Counted from the stretch's first letter, positions 31,275-43,431 are shown. The stretch: DNA of 64,000 nt from Diplonema papillatum (GCA_030068145.1 JAPJBO010000101.1:310001-374000), one strand, 5' to 3'. Numbers and translations are program-made. Notes: generated by a model from the sequence alone, not told the origin.

Positions 31275-32309
31275 GTGCTGTTGGACTCTTTTCCTGTTTC
31301 TCATGAACAGGCAAAGACGTTATTCGAAGCAAATCTTGTGGCTTTCTGCTGCAAGGCCCCCGAGAAGCACCACAGAACAGTGGCACAAAGCGAGCCATCA
31401 CAGCAGGACTACCTGGCAGGTCTCATGAGAAACCTGAGCGGAAATATCTTGGCCGAATTTGGCCTTCCCAACCCGGACCTGTCATGGAGGCCCACGAAAA
31501 GAGGTGGGGCACCCCAGCCGGATGGCTGGATGCTTCACGACGCCCCCGACTTCAACGAGTTGGCAGAATGGGAGAACTACAGGTGCTCCGAGCCCCGCCT
31601 CAACAACGAACAAAGGGACGCACTTCAAAAGGTGCGGTGGTCCATTTCCTCTGGCCAGGGAAAATGTTTCTGTACGATGTGATTCTTTCTTGGGCGAGGA
31701 GCACAAGGGGGCTGGAGGAGACCCCGGCAACGGAAACCACACGGCCTGTTGCAGTTGCAGTTGCTTCCTCCGGGATTGCGGCGATGTCTCAAGGGCTGAA
31801 GGACTGCGCACAACCGGTTCCGACTCCCTCTTTAGTTCAATCCGACTGACCACACAGCTCTCATACCTCTGAAAAGGGAGCTCGTTCGGTGGACGGACGT
31901 GCTTGTATGGGACGAAATCGTCATGTGCAACAAGTGGCTCGTTGAAGCGTTGGAAAGGACCTTTCGGGAGGTGAGAGGGTCGGAAGAGGTCTTTGGAGGT
32001 TGCACGGTCATTTTCGGCGGGGACTTCAAGCAGATCCTACCGGTGGGGGAAAAGGAAAGCATTTCCCAATGCATTCTCATGTCCCCCCTGTTTGAGAATA
32101 TGGAACCCCTTTCGCTAACAGAGTGCATGCGGCAAAGGGAAGACTATGAATTTGCAAGGTGGCTTTCTGTGGTTGGAGATGGGAGTGCCAACGTGAAAGG
32201 GGCGCCGAAAATTCATCTTCCACCGGGGGTGGGCGAGAGCAGGGGGGACGCATTCACCCCGGAAGATCTTGTGAAACACGTCTTTCCAGACCTCGAAAGA
32301 TGCCTGTAA
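31275..32309 (+). pseudogene. PIF1/Helitron-type helicase remnant
   Basis: Family blocks occur in order on one strand but in more than one frame. First LNNEQRDALQKV, which precedes Walker A. Then MFLYDVILSWARSTRG, VAVASSGIAAMSQG, then LVWDEIVMCNKW (Walker B, DE) with FGGDFKQILPVG and PLSLTECMRQR. The Walker A glycine-lysine loop is replaced by FLWPGKMF, so ATP binding is lost. The C-terminal helicase motifs are missing: the frame runs into the minisatellite. Frame changes occur near 31675 and 31850. This is a decayed DNA-transposon gene, not a host PIF1. Confidence 0.8.
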
Positions 32310-33376
32310 CGTAGCCCTGCAGGGTTCCTGTTTGGCCAGCCCTGCAGGATGCCTGTCACATAGCCCTGCGGGATGCCTGCTACATAGCCCTGCAGGATGC
32401 CTGTTACATAGCCCTGCAGGATGCCCGTCACATAGCCCTGCGGGATGCCTGTCACATAGCCCTCCGGGATGCCTGTTACATAGCCCTGCAGGATGCCTGT
32501 TACATAGCCCTGCAGGATGCCTGTTACATAGCCCTGCAGGATGCCTGTCACATAGCCCTGCGGGATGCCTGTCACATGGCCCTGCGGGATGCCTGTTACA
32601 TAGCCCTGCAGGATGCCTGTTACATAGCCCTGCAGGATGCCTGTTACATAGCCCTGCAGGATGCCTGTTACATAGCCCTGCAGGATGCCTGTTACATAGC
32701 CCTGCAGGATGCCTGTTACATAGCCCTGCAGGATGCCTGTTACATAGCCCTGCAGGATGCCTGTTACATAGCCCTGCAGGATGCCTGTCACTGCAGGGCT
32801 ATGTAACAGGCATCCCGCAGGGCTATGTAACAGGCATCCCGCAGGGCTATGTGACAGGCATCCTGCAGGGCTATGTAACAGGCATCCTGCAGGGCTATGA
32901 CAGGCATCCTGCAGGGCTATGTAACAGGCATCCTGCAGGGCTATGTAACAGGCATCCCGCAGGGCTATGTAACAGGCATCCTGCAGGGCTATGTGACAGG
33001 CATCCTGCAGGGCTATGTAACAGGCATCCCGCAGGGCTATGTAACAGGCATCCTGCAGGGCTATGTAACAGGCATCCCGCAGGGCTATGTGACAGGCATC
33101 CTGCAGGGCTATGTAACAGGCATCCTGCAGGGCTATGTGACAGGCATCCTGCAGGGCTCTGTAACAGGCATCCCGCAGGGCTATGTAACAGGCATCTGAT
33201 GCCTGTTACATAGATGCCTGTTACATAGCCCTGCAGGATGCCTGTTACATAGCCCTGACATAGCCCTGCAGGATGCCTGTTACATAGCCCTGCACGGCCT
33301 GTCACATAGCCCTGCAGGATGCCTGTCATATAGCCCTGCAGGGTGCCTATCACAAAGCCCTGCAAGGCCTGTCACA
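32299..33376. repeat. 24-bp minisatellite with two orientation switches
   Basis: About 44 copies of the 24-bp unit. The plus-direction block (to about 32790) is followed by 17 reverse copies (32791-33197), then about six plus copies. The long inverted blocks could fold into a hairpin of about 400 bp. The period is a multiple of three and the unit lacks stops in several frames, so long repetitive open frames appear on both strands; they are not genes. Confidence 0.95.
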
Positions 33377-33573
33377 GCCGTCTTGGCTGGGCTCAGTGAG
33401 GTTATTCGTGGCTCGGGGGGGCATACCCGTTGTACATACCCTTGGGCCTCCCTCGGGGTTAAGGAAGCTAGTAGTATCAGGGGGGAGGCGGGGGGTGGTT
33501 GGCAAGGTGGCTACTACGGCGTGCCTTGCGGCCCACAGCTCGCCCCCACTACGTGGTGGAGGTTGAGGTACCA

Positions 33574-36500
33574 ATGGCAGATCTCGATGTTTTCTTACGG
33601 CGTCTCGAAACGGTTGCCTATCACTTGGGAATACCCGGCGAAAGTGCGGATGATGCCGATGTAGACACAAGCGGCATGACCAAGTACGAGAGCGAGCGGT
33701 ACAAAGTTGCTCTGATGATTTCGCGTGTGCGTGAGGTATGCTTGATGTGTGTGTAGTTCTAACTGGCTCCTGAACAGATGTCGTCTTACCTGCTTTTCTA
33801 TTCACACCTGCTTTTTGTAGATTAATACTCGAGTAGTTCGCCAGTTGCAAATCGCAAAGGAAACGAAATGTGCTGTTCAAACAAAAAGGAACGCTTGTGT
33901 AAAATTTGCTGTCCGAAGTGGAAGCTTTTGCCTATCAAGAGGTCGACTCGGCCAATTTTGTAGAGCCGAATGTGTGTATGGTACCTGCATTCCAAATCGT
34001 CCTCTTGGGAAAGGCCAGTCGACGGCTGTATGCACGTGGGCGGAGGTCCTGGGACTGCGAAGGCGTGACTACCCCACAAGAAGGACTCGCTGTTTCTCTG
34101 TTCTGCCCCTGCCGCCATGGCCATCTTATCCTCGGCCAAGCACCAGTTTCTCCTCCTGCAACGCAACCTTGCCTTCAGCATGGCCATTATGACTGTCATT
34201 CTGGTAATTAACCTTGCTCCTCGCTCGGGTTGCCGTCTTCGACCGCGACCGCCTCTGATAGTAATGCAAATAATCTGTGGCGATTTGCGGTGTCGCGGTT
34301 ATCTCTTCGTACGTGATGTGTCATTCTTTCGCCTCTTTAGCTCGACTTAATCGCGCGCTCAGGCGCGCGTTTGGTGCCTCGCTTCTTCGATTGCTCGTCC
34401 AGGTTGCACCGGCGCTTTCACACGCCGCACTTCACTTTCTGGTGCTCGTGGCACACCCGCTCACTCCACTTTTCGTGTTCCGTAGCGTTGAACACCGCCC
34501 ATCTCGCCGCACGCTCTGCCCTTCCACCTCCACACGTAGGGAAAAGATCCATCCCCCACGCCTCGTCGCTGAACTCGTGCCGTCGTCAGCTGTGTCTCGA
34601 GCACTTCCATCGTCTCCGTACCACCACGGAAGATCGGCCTCATCTCGTACCCCGTGAGGCACGGCTCCCACCGTTCTCAGCGACCCTATCTTCCCCAGTT
34701 TCCTGTCTGGCAGAAGCGGTCCGTCGCCGTTTCGCTCCAGCGCATCCCCGACGGGTTTTAAAAGTTTTGCGAGTACCCTCGCACGCATGCTCAACGGTGT
34801 CCCGTCCGTCGTCGCTACGACACTGCCCGGAAGATCTAGTTTGGTGCACACTTCAAAGTCGACGGCGAGCTCTGCCATCGAGACGTCACCCCACCGACCA
34901 GCACATCCCATCCAGCCAATACTGCAGCGCCCGGAACCACCTCTCCTCCGACCGCCGCGAAGGTCTGCGGTCCCGCGATCGCTTCGAAACCCGGCCGGCG
35001 CGGGGCCTCTGGTAGAACATTTCCTGCTCTCCTTACTGCAGCTGATCCTGTCACCTGTCAAACCGTGACTCGCAGTCTGTCCTTCCTTCTCATCTTGTTC
35101 CTTCCTCTTCGGGGCACGCATAGCACATGGCCGCTCTGCGCAAGTTGGGGCCGTAATACTGCACCTTTGTAGCTCTTCCGCCCCACCTTCGCCAGGGCCG
35201 ACTGCAGAAAGTAGTCGCCACAAAGGAATTACCCCCCGAAATTCACCGATTTTGGCCTGGACCAGGTGGCTTTTCTCCTGGGGTCTTTGATCTTGATACG
35301 CTCGAATTACCCGAAATTGTCCTGATTTTGTGACGAAAAAGTGCAAAGTAGCTTAGAAATGCTCTCCAGGACCCAAGGCTGCATTCCTGAAGCACTCAGC
35401 AAAAAAACAAGAAATGAAAAAAAAAAAAAAACACCCCCCCCCCCCCCCCCCCCATGTTGAACTACACGGTGCAGTAGTAAACTAGCACTTTTACTAGTAA
35501 AATTTACAAGTGCACTAGTAAATTTTACTAGTGCACTTGTAAATTTTACTAGTGCACTAGTAAAAATTACAAGTGAATTCAGGTGTTTTTCAGTCCAAAA
35601 CAGTGATTTATAGGGGGTTTTGCGTGAAAAATTGCGAGATCGAAAACTGGGGAGGTTTGGTCGATGTGCACTACCCCTCGGACTGAGTTGGGCAGGGTTG
35701 TTGGGGGCCTTGATGGGAATCATCTCCCCTGATAGACAGCGGCGCCGTTGAAAAAGGATGAGAGGAGCAGCGCGCACCCAACTGGAACTGTACGCACTGT
35801 CCAGCCCCTTTACCCTGAGACTTTTGTTGAGCTAGTTGACAGCTGCCGAGGAAAAGCGTCTACAAAATGAGAAGAAACGGAGGCAAGAGAGACGCACTGT
35901 GAGTGGTGTCGTGCCAAATTCACAACAGTGAAACACACTCTACAATAGCGACGTGAGCGGGGAGCGGGGAACCCTGGGCAGAAGCGGCCGCCTGACTGTT
36001 GCGAATACTTCCAGTCGGTCCGAGCATGCCTACCATTTCCCGACACGCTTCGGCACGGAGGCTTTGCCCAAGCAGGGATCTTGACATTGTTGTTGCCGCA
36101 GTGAGGAGTTCCACACAGCCCATCAATGTAACACTCGGGCTCGACCATAATAGTCAGAATTTGTGAGGTTTCGTAAACATGAAAAAGCGGACGAGGCAGC
36201 AGGAAGAGTGCTGAACGGACGAAGCGTCTTTGATGTGGATCAATATGTATGCGCCCAAGATGCCGCCGGCCTAGTGCAGATGGAAGAGATCGGCAGGTTT
36301 GCACGGGGGACCCTCGAGCATCAGAGAGCGACTAAACGCGCCACAGAGCAGCAACTCCGGAGGTCCAGCGGAGCAGTGCGCTAGTGAGGCAATCGATTCT
36401 ACACAACGGCACAACGGAGATATGTGGTTTAGGAGGGTGCAACGAAAAGGCCACCTCTCAACACATTCTGACAGGGGGCGACACAGCGCTCTAGATGGTT

Positions 36501-39500
36501 TCAGCCGGAGGCGGACCAAAGGCCGGTGTTCGGGCACCCACCCGAATGCAGGCCCTGGACGCCTATGCGAAGGGAACCACGCGGTAATCCGGAGTGTGGC
36601 TCTACGCGTGCCAGCTGCCCGGGAGACAAGTGCGCTGAATGGGCAACATGGGCCCTACAAGCATAGGAAGAAGGTGAACGCAAGCACGGCAGCGGCAGCA
36701 ACACCCCAATAATCAACGACAATAAAATGAAGCAGTAGGCACCGCGTTCGTTCCCAACACCCCGACCCGACCAAGCAACCACCAAACCCCAAGAAGTACT
36801 AATCTCACGGCAACAGCCCAAACAACTTCCCCTAGCACCCTCGTGTGACAAGAATCCTTCAGCCCTCGAAACCCCCCGTGGATCTTCCATACCATAAGCA
36901 GAAGAAAGTTGGACCGGAAATATGTTGGACCGAAAATATGTTGGACCGGACAAAGGTTGGACCGCGGACGACCAAAACAATTGGACCATTTTGTCCGGTC
37001 CAACATATTTCCGCCCAGGCACGTATCCACTTAGGCGGGGTTGGGTCGATGGGCATGAGGTAAAAAATGTCCCGTGACAAATGGGTAGTCAGGCGCGAGA
37101 GATGCGTTGGGTTTCTTCTTGAGCGTACCAAGATCGTCGTTTATTGGCGGCTCATACTTTTTCCTTCACTGTCAGCCACACAACCTCGAGCCATCTCGTT
37201 TGCACTCTGCATTTTTGCGTTTGCACTCTACCAAAGCAATGGGACAGACGGTGGACGCATCTTGGTCCACGCTCGGCACTGACCAACCGCAACCGGTCGC
37301 GATCAAACATCCTTCCGCGCAAGGAAGATCTTGTGATTCCACCACAGGGCCATGGCGACCAATGACCATGGCCAGGGTGCTTCGTTGCGAGTTGCTGGAG
37401 GGAACTCAGCGGGTTACGCAGCGCCGCGCAGTGTTCGGGAACTCCTGGCGGCGGACCCATGCGCGACTACGGAGTGGAGCGAGTGCTGGCCAGCCGCAAA
37501 ACTGCACCAAGTACACAGAACCCCCCGAAAAAAAGTGGCCGGACAAAAGTTGGACCACCAGAGCCCAAAATAGGTGAGTTGGACCATTTTGTCCGGTCCA
37601 ACTTATTTCCGTTTACGGTATTTGCCCTTCAGAGTTGACCGCACTGTTGCCCACGACTCAGTCCAAAAAATGGATGCCAAGCCTGTCCGGCACAAGACGC
37701 ACGCAGGCAGAGATATTCGTAACCTCCTGGGCCAAAAGCAAGATACCAGAGCGTCTTTTGCCGTGCAACTCTATTTCTGGTACCAGGACGTACCTGTGCA
37801 CGACTCTGCTCTGAGAGGACAAGAACGCCTCCTCCTTCGCGCTCCGTCTCTTCCGATGTTATTGTCCCGTGTTCCCACCGCATCGAGCCACAGGGGGGTC
37901 GTGTTCGAGTGTTCACGTTTGCCTTGGAGTGGGGGAAATCTGGATTGACGCGGGCTGCCTACGCGCGGGGCTCTCAAGCACTGGGTTGTCACTTTGCTCT
38001 GCTCTCCCAGCCCCATTTTGACGAGTTAGGTGAAAAAGAAGCCGGTTCTTCTGAATGTGTGCTTCACTTGCCACAGTTTCTTCTTGTTTCACCCCAAAAC
38101 ACCTGCCAAAACACCTGAAATCACTTGTAAATTTTACTAGTGCACTTGTAAATTTTACAAGTGCACTTGTAAATTTTACAAGCGCACTTGTGAAATTTAC
38201 TAGTGGCACTTGTAAACCATTTTCACTTGTAAAACCACTAGTAAATTTACTAGTGAAAGCCTTTACTACTGCACCGTGTACGGGGGAACTACGGGGAACT
38301 GGCCCACCGACCACACCAACGTAGGATACGAAGGTTCTCGACAACCTGCCGCCCGATACGCCGAACTTCGCGTCGAAGAAGGCGGAAATCTCAAACAGAA
38401 TTCGTAAAACCCTGCGCGATATGAAGCAACACTCGCAAGAATTGCGGTCCACGGCAGTAAAAGAAGGCAAGGAGCACGACTATAGCAATCTCTGCCGTCA
38501 CCTAAAAAAAACAGAGTCCATGTATGTTACCTACCTTTTTACCTTTTTGCAAGTTAACCCCTTGGGAAGACTTTGTAGTGATGCATTCTTAAGATACCAT
38601 ACTAGATGGTTCTTACAGCTCCCGGCAATTCCAAAACGTTTTGCGTCTTTTTCCCGACAGAAGGCAGAAATCACTAAAGCCCCCTTAGAACCGCACCCCT
38701 TTACCCCTAGTACGAGGAATTGGATAATCTTCGAAAATGATTTCTTCATTTCGAAGAACTGAGAGGGAAAAAAGAGAGGTGAACCCATGAGAAACTGATC
38801 AGCAGTCCTCGTAGAATGCTTCTTCTGTAAGAAGTCTTATCTTTCACCGCGATGTTGTGCGCGCCTTGTTCTTCGTAAACGCAGACCATTCAAAGCTAGA
38901 GTTCGTCGAAGGTCGTTCGGATGGGTACTTTGAGTCCTGGACTGCGAGTGGCTTGGAAACAGATGTGTGTGGAACAGCGAGGAGAGTGACACATTCGTAG
39001 GGATTTTCGCTGATGAAAGGTGACAACGCGGGCTGACTGTTCTGTGTGGGAGGGGTTATCATGGAAACAGGACAAACCTCTGTGTCGTAGGATCTTCCCA
39101 GCTAAAATTCGACGAAGGTCACCCGGAGACTCTAAAATCCCGGATTCTCAAGCGAACTATAACTCTAAAATACCCACCCATGGTGGCTGTGGGTATTTGA
39201 AGGCAGAAAACACCAAGAACCCCTTGAAACCGGACCTGCTACGCGTCTGCTTGGGGTTACTGATCTCACAGCAATTTGCGGACTTTCAGTAGCAGTTCGA
39301 TGGTCTCTTCGGCACTTCTTGTCAACATTTTGGCCTTCACCAGTGTGCAGCGAAAGAGTTTGGGTCGTCATTTAAGAGTCGTATGTCGTCTGTGCCCGGG
39401 ATCGGATACATTTACTGGCCGACCGGTGCTAGCGTTATAGAAGGCCCGAATATGCAGCCTGAGTTCAGGTCCACAAGATTCGCTTCGATCACTCCGGGAC

Positions 39501-40567
39501 ACTTTCGCAGGAAAAATGAGGACGAACACGGGAGAAGGGGTAGGTACAAGAACAGGGAGAAATTCTCGGGCTTTTGCGATAATCCAGAATATACCATTTT
39601 CCACGCACACAGGTATCGTCAGCGGTACCGAGTTGCAGGAATGCATGATGACATGGACACCACATACGGGACGATGACACTGTCTAAGCCATTTGGAGAG
39701 GTCTGACCTAGTTCTTCATTCGGGGAGGACAACGTTTTGAACAGGCAACGTTCGAGACCCGGAACTGCTCACCGCAACCCGTCCGTCCGTTAGTATCTTG
39801 TTGACTTTTCCTCTGCGCATGGGTGCTTCTCCGGAAGAATTGAACAATATTCTCCTGCAGTTGACCCTTTTTTGTATGCTGCCGGTACCCGAGATGTCAC
39901 TCATGAAATGGGAATGCTCCACGGGCTCGAGTACACTTGTTGTCTATCAGTCTATCAGTCACGAGACTGGTGCAAATTGTAAATTGAAAACAAACGGACA
40001 GCTGGGCGCGAGTACGACATTGGGAGGCCTCCAGCCGATCTTTACAAGTGACGAGCCACTGATGGATCCGCAAGATGATCCCGAGTTTCAAGTCTACTTT
40101 CAGGAAGCACAGAAAAGGGACGAGACTATCGACCACGGACTCGTCCGCGTCCATCAAAGCCTGGGCCGAATAAAATACGCGGCTTTGGAAACACAAGCGG
40201 AGCTAGACAGACAGGCGGCGGCACTTGACAATGCCAACACGAAAGTATGTAGGAGCCTTCCCCTGCTGTTTTGTTTAGGGACCTGTCGTTCGCATCTCCG
40301 TAGCATCAAACTCATTGACTGCCCATATTTACGTTTCAAGTTTCCGGGCAACAGTAGCGAACTCGTACCTCGTACTACGACTCACAACCACAGGCTGCAG
40401 ACATCACACAGCGCCTCAAAGGCCTGAACGACAAGTTGAAGGAGACTGTTACAAGCGTGGAAAAGGATAAATACTGCTGCTACGTGATCTGCCTGCTTCT
40501 CATTGTAGGTGTGCTTGGCGTCGTCTTGACGCAAACGAACATCTTGGGAAGGCGAGACAAAGACTGA
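33574..40567 (+). CDS. Qc-SNARE (syntaxin-like)
   Basis: Supported exons: 33574-33735 (MADLDVFLRRLETVAYHLG), one starting at 33821 (INTRVVRQLQIAKETK; end uncertain), 38325-38521 (helical N-terminal domain, ending LCRHLKKTES), 39959-40244 (SNARE motif) and 40394-40567 (end of SNARE motif plus anchor). The SNARE motif runs from EAQKRDETIDHGL through IKYAALETQAELDRQAAALD to GLNDKLKETV; the Gln in ELDRQ sits at the zero ionic layer. The C-terminal anchor is CCYVICLLLIVGVLGVVLTQ, a tail anchor with a short lumenal end. Layout matches Qc-SNAREs such as syntaxin-8 or the SYP7 group, which form four-helix bundles in endosomal or secretory fusion. Donors are GTATGC, GTATGT and GTATGT. One intron spans more than 4 kb and holds the 35463-38280 transposon, whose right end is 44 bp before an exon. 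Confidence 0.85.
35417..35453. repeat. A15-CA-C20 homopolymer tract
   Basis: A run of 15 A, CA, then 20 C, ending 10 bp before the left end of the TA-flanked transposon. Prone to slippage. Confidence 0.9.
35463..38280. mobile_element. TA-flanked transposon with palindromic tandem-repeat ends
   Basis: The outer 19 bases are exact inverted copies: TACACGGTGCAGTAGTAAA at 35463-35481 and its reverse complement at 38262-38280. If TA is the duplicated target, the repeat proper is 17 bp. Inside each end is an array of a 21-bp near-palindromic unit, CACTAGTAAATTTTACTAGTG and variants with CACTTG (35487-35575; 38125-38260). No transposase is seen in 2.8 kb, so it is probably non-autonomous. It contains a second repeat family (36917-37612). 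It lies inside a SNARE intron. Confidence 0.85.
36917..37612. mobile_element. Nested inverted-repeat element (GTTGGACCGGACAAA ends)
   Basis: Left end CGGAAATATGTTGGACCG repeated twice (36917-36960). Right-type ends TTTTGTCCGGTCCAACATATTTCCG at 36989-37013 and TTTTGTCCGGTCCAACTTATTTCCG at 37588-37612. Either one 0.7-kb element with a local duplication of its end or a 97-bp miniature copy beside a larger one. No gene inside. Confidence 0.6.
39111..39180 (+). repeat. Dispersed repeat, shared with 53232-53300
   Basis: Shared blocks in order: GGTCAC.CGGAGAC.CTAAAA, CCCGGA.TT, AAGCGAACT.TAACTCTAAAA. About 65 bp visible. It lies in an intron of the SNARE gene here. A related local block (GAAGGCAGAAA) occurs at 38659 and 39200. 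Confidence 0.65.
39383..39706 (+). other. 107-codon open frame in a SNARE intron
   Basis: Starts MSSVPGIGYIYWPTG and ends KPFGEV. Composition is unusually protein-like, with many charged and aromatic residues (FRRKNEDEHGRRGRYKNREK, YTIFHAHRYRQRYR). No family recognised. It could be an alternative exon, a small intronic gene or a chance frame. Confidence 0.25.
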
Positions 40568-41082
40568 ACACCAGCCTTTGGCTAGTTAGTAGAACGATCT
40601 TGCGTCGGGAAGTGCAAGGCATGCGTGCTTTGCTCTTATCAATCAACGTATCGCGCGAGTGTTTCGTTCAGGAGCTTATTAGATGAAGTGCCTCAGGCAC
40701 CGGCCGGTGTTTGCCGAACATGGCAACGAGCTTTTCAGCTTTTCGTGTGTATTGTGAGTTTGCATTTGTTTCGGTCTATCTAGACAAGACTCAGCGCCTT
40801 TGCCTAGAGATGCGCTTTTCCAATGAATGGTGTTCGGTCTCGCCTTTGGCCTTCTTTCTGCGTATATGGCGCTGCATGATGACGCCTGCTTGACAGCAAC
40901 TGCGCTACGGGCATGCAGCTGTGCAAGTATGTAATTGAAACAAATGCATGCCGTCATCAACGTATCTTTTTCGCGAGATAACAATCTCTCTGCTGGTAAC
41001 CGCCGTAACCAGTACGGATACGCAAAACTCTAACTTATTGTGCAGGATATTTCAATCCAAAAGAAAGTCTGCTGGCAGGCAG
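40568..41082. other. Intergenic region
   Basis: No gene seen. CTTATTGTGCAG near 41045 resembles a splice acceptor about 38 bases before the next start codon. Confidence 0.45.
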
Positions 41083-41529
41083 ATGGGTAATTTACCGTGC
41101 TTACACCGCAAAGCTCCGAAGGAGCTTGAGCGACCGTCAATCCGCAAGCAAAGAGAAGCTGCGCGTGTCGAATCCGACGCAGAGAGAAGCATATCCGAGC
41201 AGGTGCTTAAAGTGCCAATCAAAATGCAACGGCGCGGGTCTTTGCATTCAGGGCAAACAATTCGGTTTGGCCTCTTCGCGGTGGAAGGTGTTCTTCAAAA
41301 GGAGAACGGCGAATCCGGTGTTTGGGTCGTAAAAGTGGCTTCCAGCAAAATGAGTGTCCCTGTGGACGCCGAAGACATTGCCGTTTCCCTACCCGATGAT
41401 GACTTGCTCGACGACCTTGAGACGTTAGCGTCGGAAGATGAAAGCGAATCGTATTCCGTGGTGTCATCGTCCCTACACACAATCGCAACGAGTTCAGACT
41501 CGTACAACACTGCGATACAAGACCAATGA
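41083..41529 (+). CDS. Small protein with dual-acylation signal
   Basis: 148 residues from the ATG at 41083. The N-terminus MGNLPCL fits N-myristoylation at Gly2 with a palmitoylatable Cys6, the pattern used by proteins anchored to plasma or endomembranes. A basic stretch follows (RKAPKELERPSIRKQREAAR). The central part (QTIRFGLFAVEGVLQKEN, then GVWVVKVASSKMSV) may be a small beta domain. The C-terminal third is acidic and Ser-rich (LPDDDLLDDLETLASEDESE). No family recognised. The open frame extends upstream, but the acylation motif and the acceptor-like CAG before it favour this start. Confidence 0.6.
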   Translation: MGNLPCLHRKAPKELERPSIRKQREAARVESDAERSISEQVLKVPIKMQRRGSLHSGQTIRFGLFAVEGVLQKENGESGVWVVKVASSKMSVPVDAEDIAVSLPDDDLLDDLETLASEDESESYSVVSSSLHTIATSSDSYNTAIQDQ

Positions 41530-43431
41530 GAGCAGCACTCATCCGACTCCCTGGCGCTGATTCCTGGAGCACAAGCAAAGCCCTGAAAAGACCTCAGCGC
41601 AACGCTTGTAATTGTCACGCCGCTGTTGCTCGTTCGGGATCTCTCCCACGATCGCTTTAGCTACTCGATCTTTTCCTGCGAGAAGAAGTATTTCTTCAAT
41701 GTTTCGCTTCGGGTAGAGTTTAGTCTCACTCTGAACGGATCCATTAAAAGCCGTAAACCCGCTTGTTTTCACAGCGGTGCCTACCCAGGTTTTGCCTTCT
41801 CACTAGCCCTCGTCTCCCTCCCTTCATTTTCCGTAAACTGCCGTCATCACCACACCCTCACACTTGACTTAACTGTAAGCCGTCGTTCTTTGCTCCCACC
41901 CACCAATCCTTTCCCACCCTACCTTTCTTTTTTGCGGCAAACATACTCGGAGTTGCAAGCCAACCCATCCCCATGCCAGTTGCTGCATTGAATGAATTGG
42001 ATGTCTTTAAACCACACACGTTGTTTTTGTTTGGTGTGAGATATCAGAGGTTACGCATTTTGTGCTTCGTACTTTGCACGGCGGCTACTCCAAGTCTAAC
42101 GGCAGGAAAACGATCTTTCCCCACAGGTTGCGCTCTCTCCGCAGTTTCCCGTTTTAAGAATGTGCACCTGCATGCAATATCAGGCGCCCCCTCTTCAGCA
42201 GCAGGGTAGTATTACCTTATGTCTCCCACGGGAGTTTATATTTAAGTGAAGGTACACATTTGGTCGATACTACCGAACTCCGCTGTCCCTCAACCACCTC
42301 ATGCTCGGGTTTTGCGGCATTGCGCAATTTCGTTTTCACCAAAAGAAGGAAAGGATGCACGATTAAACTCAATAAGAACAAAAAGCAGTGGCATCCGCCG
42401 CATTGGGTGGGGTTTCTTGCTTTTCGGCATTCGTTCTTGCTTTCATCTGAGCGATGATGAAGGCTTCGTTCACACAACGATACAACCCATCTTTCACGTC
42501 CGTAGTTGTGCAGAAAATGAGCAGCTGTGAAGCAAAGTGCTTGACGTGCAGCCGCGTCTTCATAAAATAATTTTGACAAACGTCGTATGAGTTCTGGCTC
42601 TCGTCGTCCAAGATCGAAAGTAGCATTTACAGATCGAATCCTAGTGGGACACAGCTACCAAAGGTGGGCACAATCGATGCGAGATCAGAAAGACTTGCTT
42701 CGGTTTTTGTCTTGCCGGCTGGTAGTGTTCTCCACTTTGATTCAGATATGGTCTCATGTCAAGTTGTTCTCGCGAAGCAGTTGTCTCGTGTCATGCGCCA
42801 ATCATCACCAATTTGTTTCCATCCCTGTCAAGGGACTATTGCGAAGGTAGCGATACAAAGCACCCACTCTTTCTATTCTTCCCATCTTGCAGAGGTCTTT
42901 CCCCTGCTGGCTTTCTTTGCCTTTGACCCGTATCTGAGACTGACACTAAAATCATCCACACACACTTTCATGCAATTGCGTAGGATTCGGTCGTTGCAAA
43001 AACTGTACAGAAGAGTAGAAGAGTCTAGAACAAACTCAAAACCACAAGTAATCGACCCGTGTGCATCACCCGACATGGGTAGAAATGTCCTAAAAAAAAC
43101 ACGACACCATCCGGAAGTGGCTGGATCTAAGAGTGAACGTTGTTTCGTGATGGTACAGCCTGCGACGCTTGGCATCTTGCCCCTTTGCCAGCAGTCGTTG
43201 TTTCCTCCCCTTTCCTGCTTATCATGCAGGGTTAAAACCACCTGGTGGAGAAAGCGGTCTGTTGAAAAGAAGCACCCATTCACTGTTTTCGCCCTTTGCT
43301 TGCGCCAGCTGCGACACTTGTACCAGCGTGTACCGTTCAAGCTTGTAGTTGTCAATAGTCTCAATAGTTTGAACTTGAAATGCAGCGACAATCTGTGACG
43401 ATAGGCTGCACAAAGTTGTCAATAGTCTCGA
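41530..43431. other. Long intergenic region
   Basis: No gene seen in 1.9 kb. T-rich stretches, and a short direct repeat AGTTGTCAATAGTCTC at about 43345 and 43413. A 244-codon frame (42664-43398) and an overlapping 172-codon minus frame have no domain and low-complexity T-rich composition. Confidence 0.45.

Larger units (their letters stand above)
30937..33376 (+). mobile_element. Helicase-bearing element with 24-bp minisatellite flanks
   Basis: A PIF1/Helitron-type helicase remnant (31275-32309) lies between two arrays of one 24-bp unit, GATGCCTGTTACATAGCCCTGCAG. The left array is 30937-31069. The right array, 32299-33376, is in the same orientation until about 32790, inverted from 32791 to 33197, then direct again. 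The helicase family suggests a Helitron, but no CTAGT 3' hairpin or Rep domain is seen, so the element class is open. Confidence 0.65.

Noticed and set aside
32213-33365. Long repetitive open frames on both strands (GILQGYVT and CLLHSPAG repeats)
   Set aside because: They arise from the 24-bp period of the minisatellite, which is a codon multiple; no start context, no domain.
34432-35346. 304-codon minus-strand frame inside the SNARE intron
   Set aside because: GC-rich sequence with overlapping long frames on both strands, no domain and no splice context; could be an unknown element ORF, but support is too weak.
42664-43398. 244-codon plus-strand frame in the gap before the histidine phosphatase gene
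   Set aside because: T-rich, low similarity to protein composition, overlapped by a 172-codon antisense frame; no domain.
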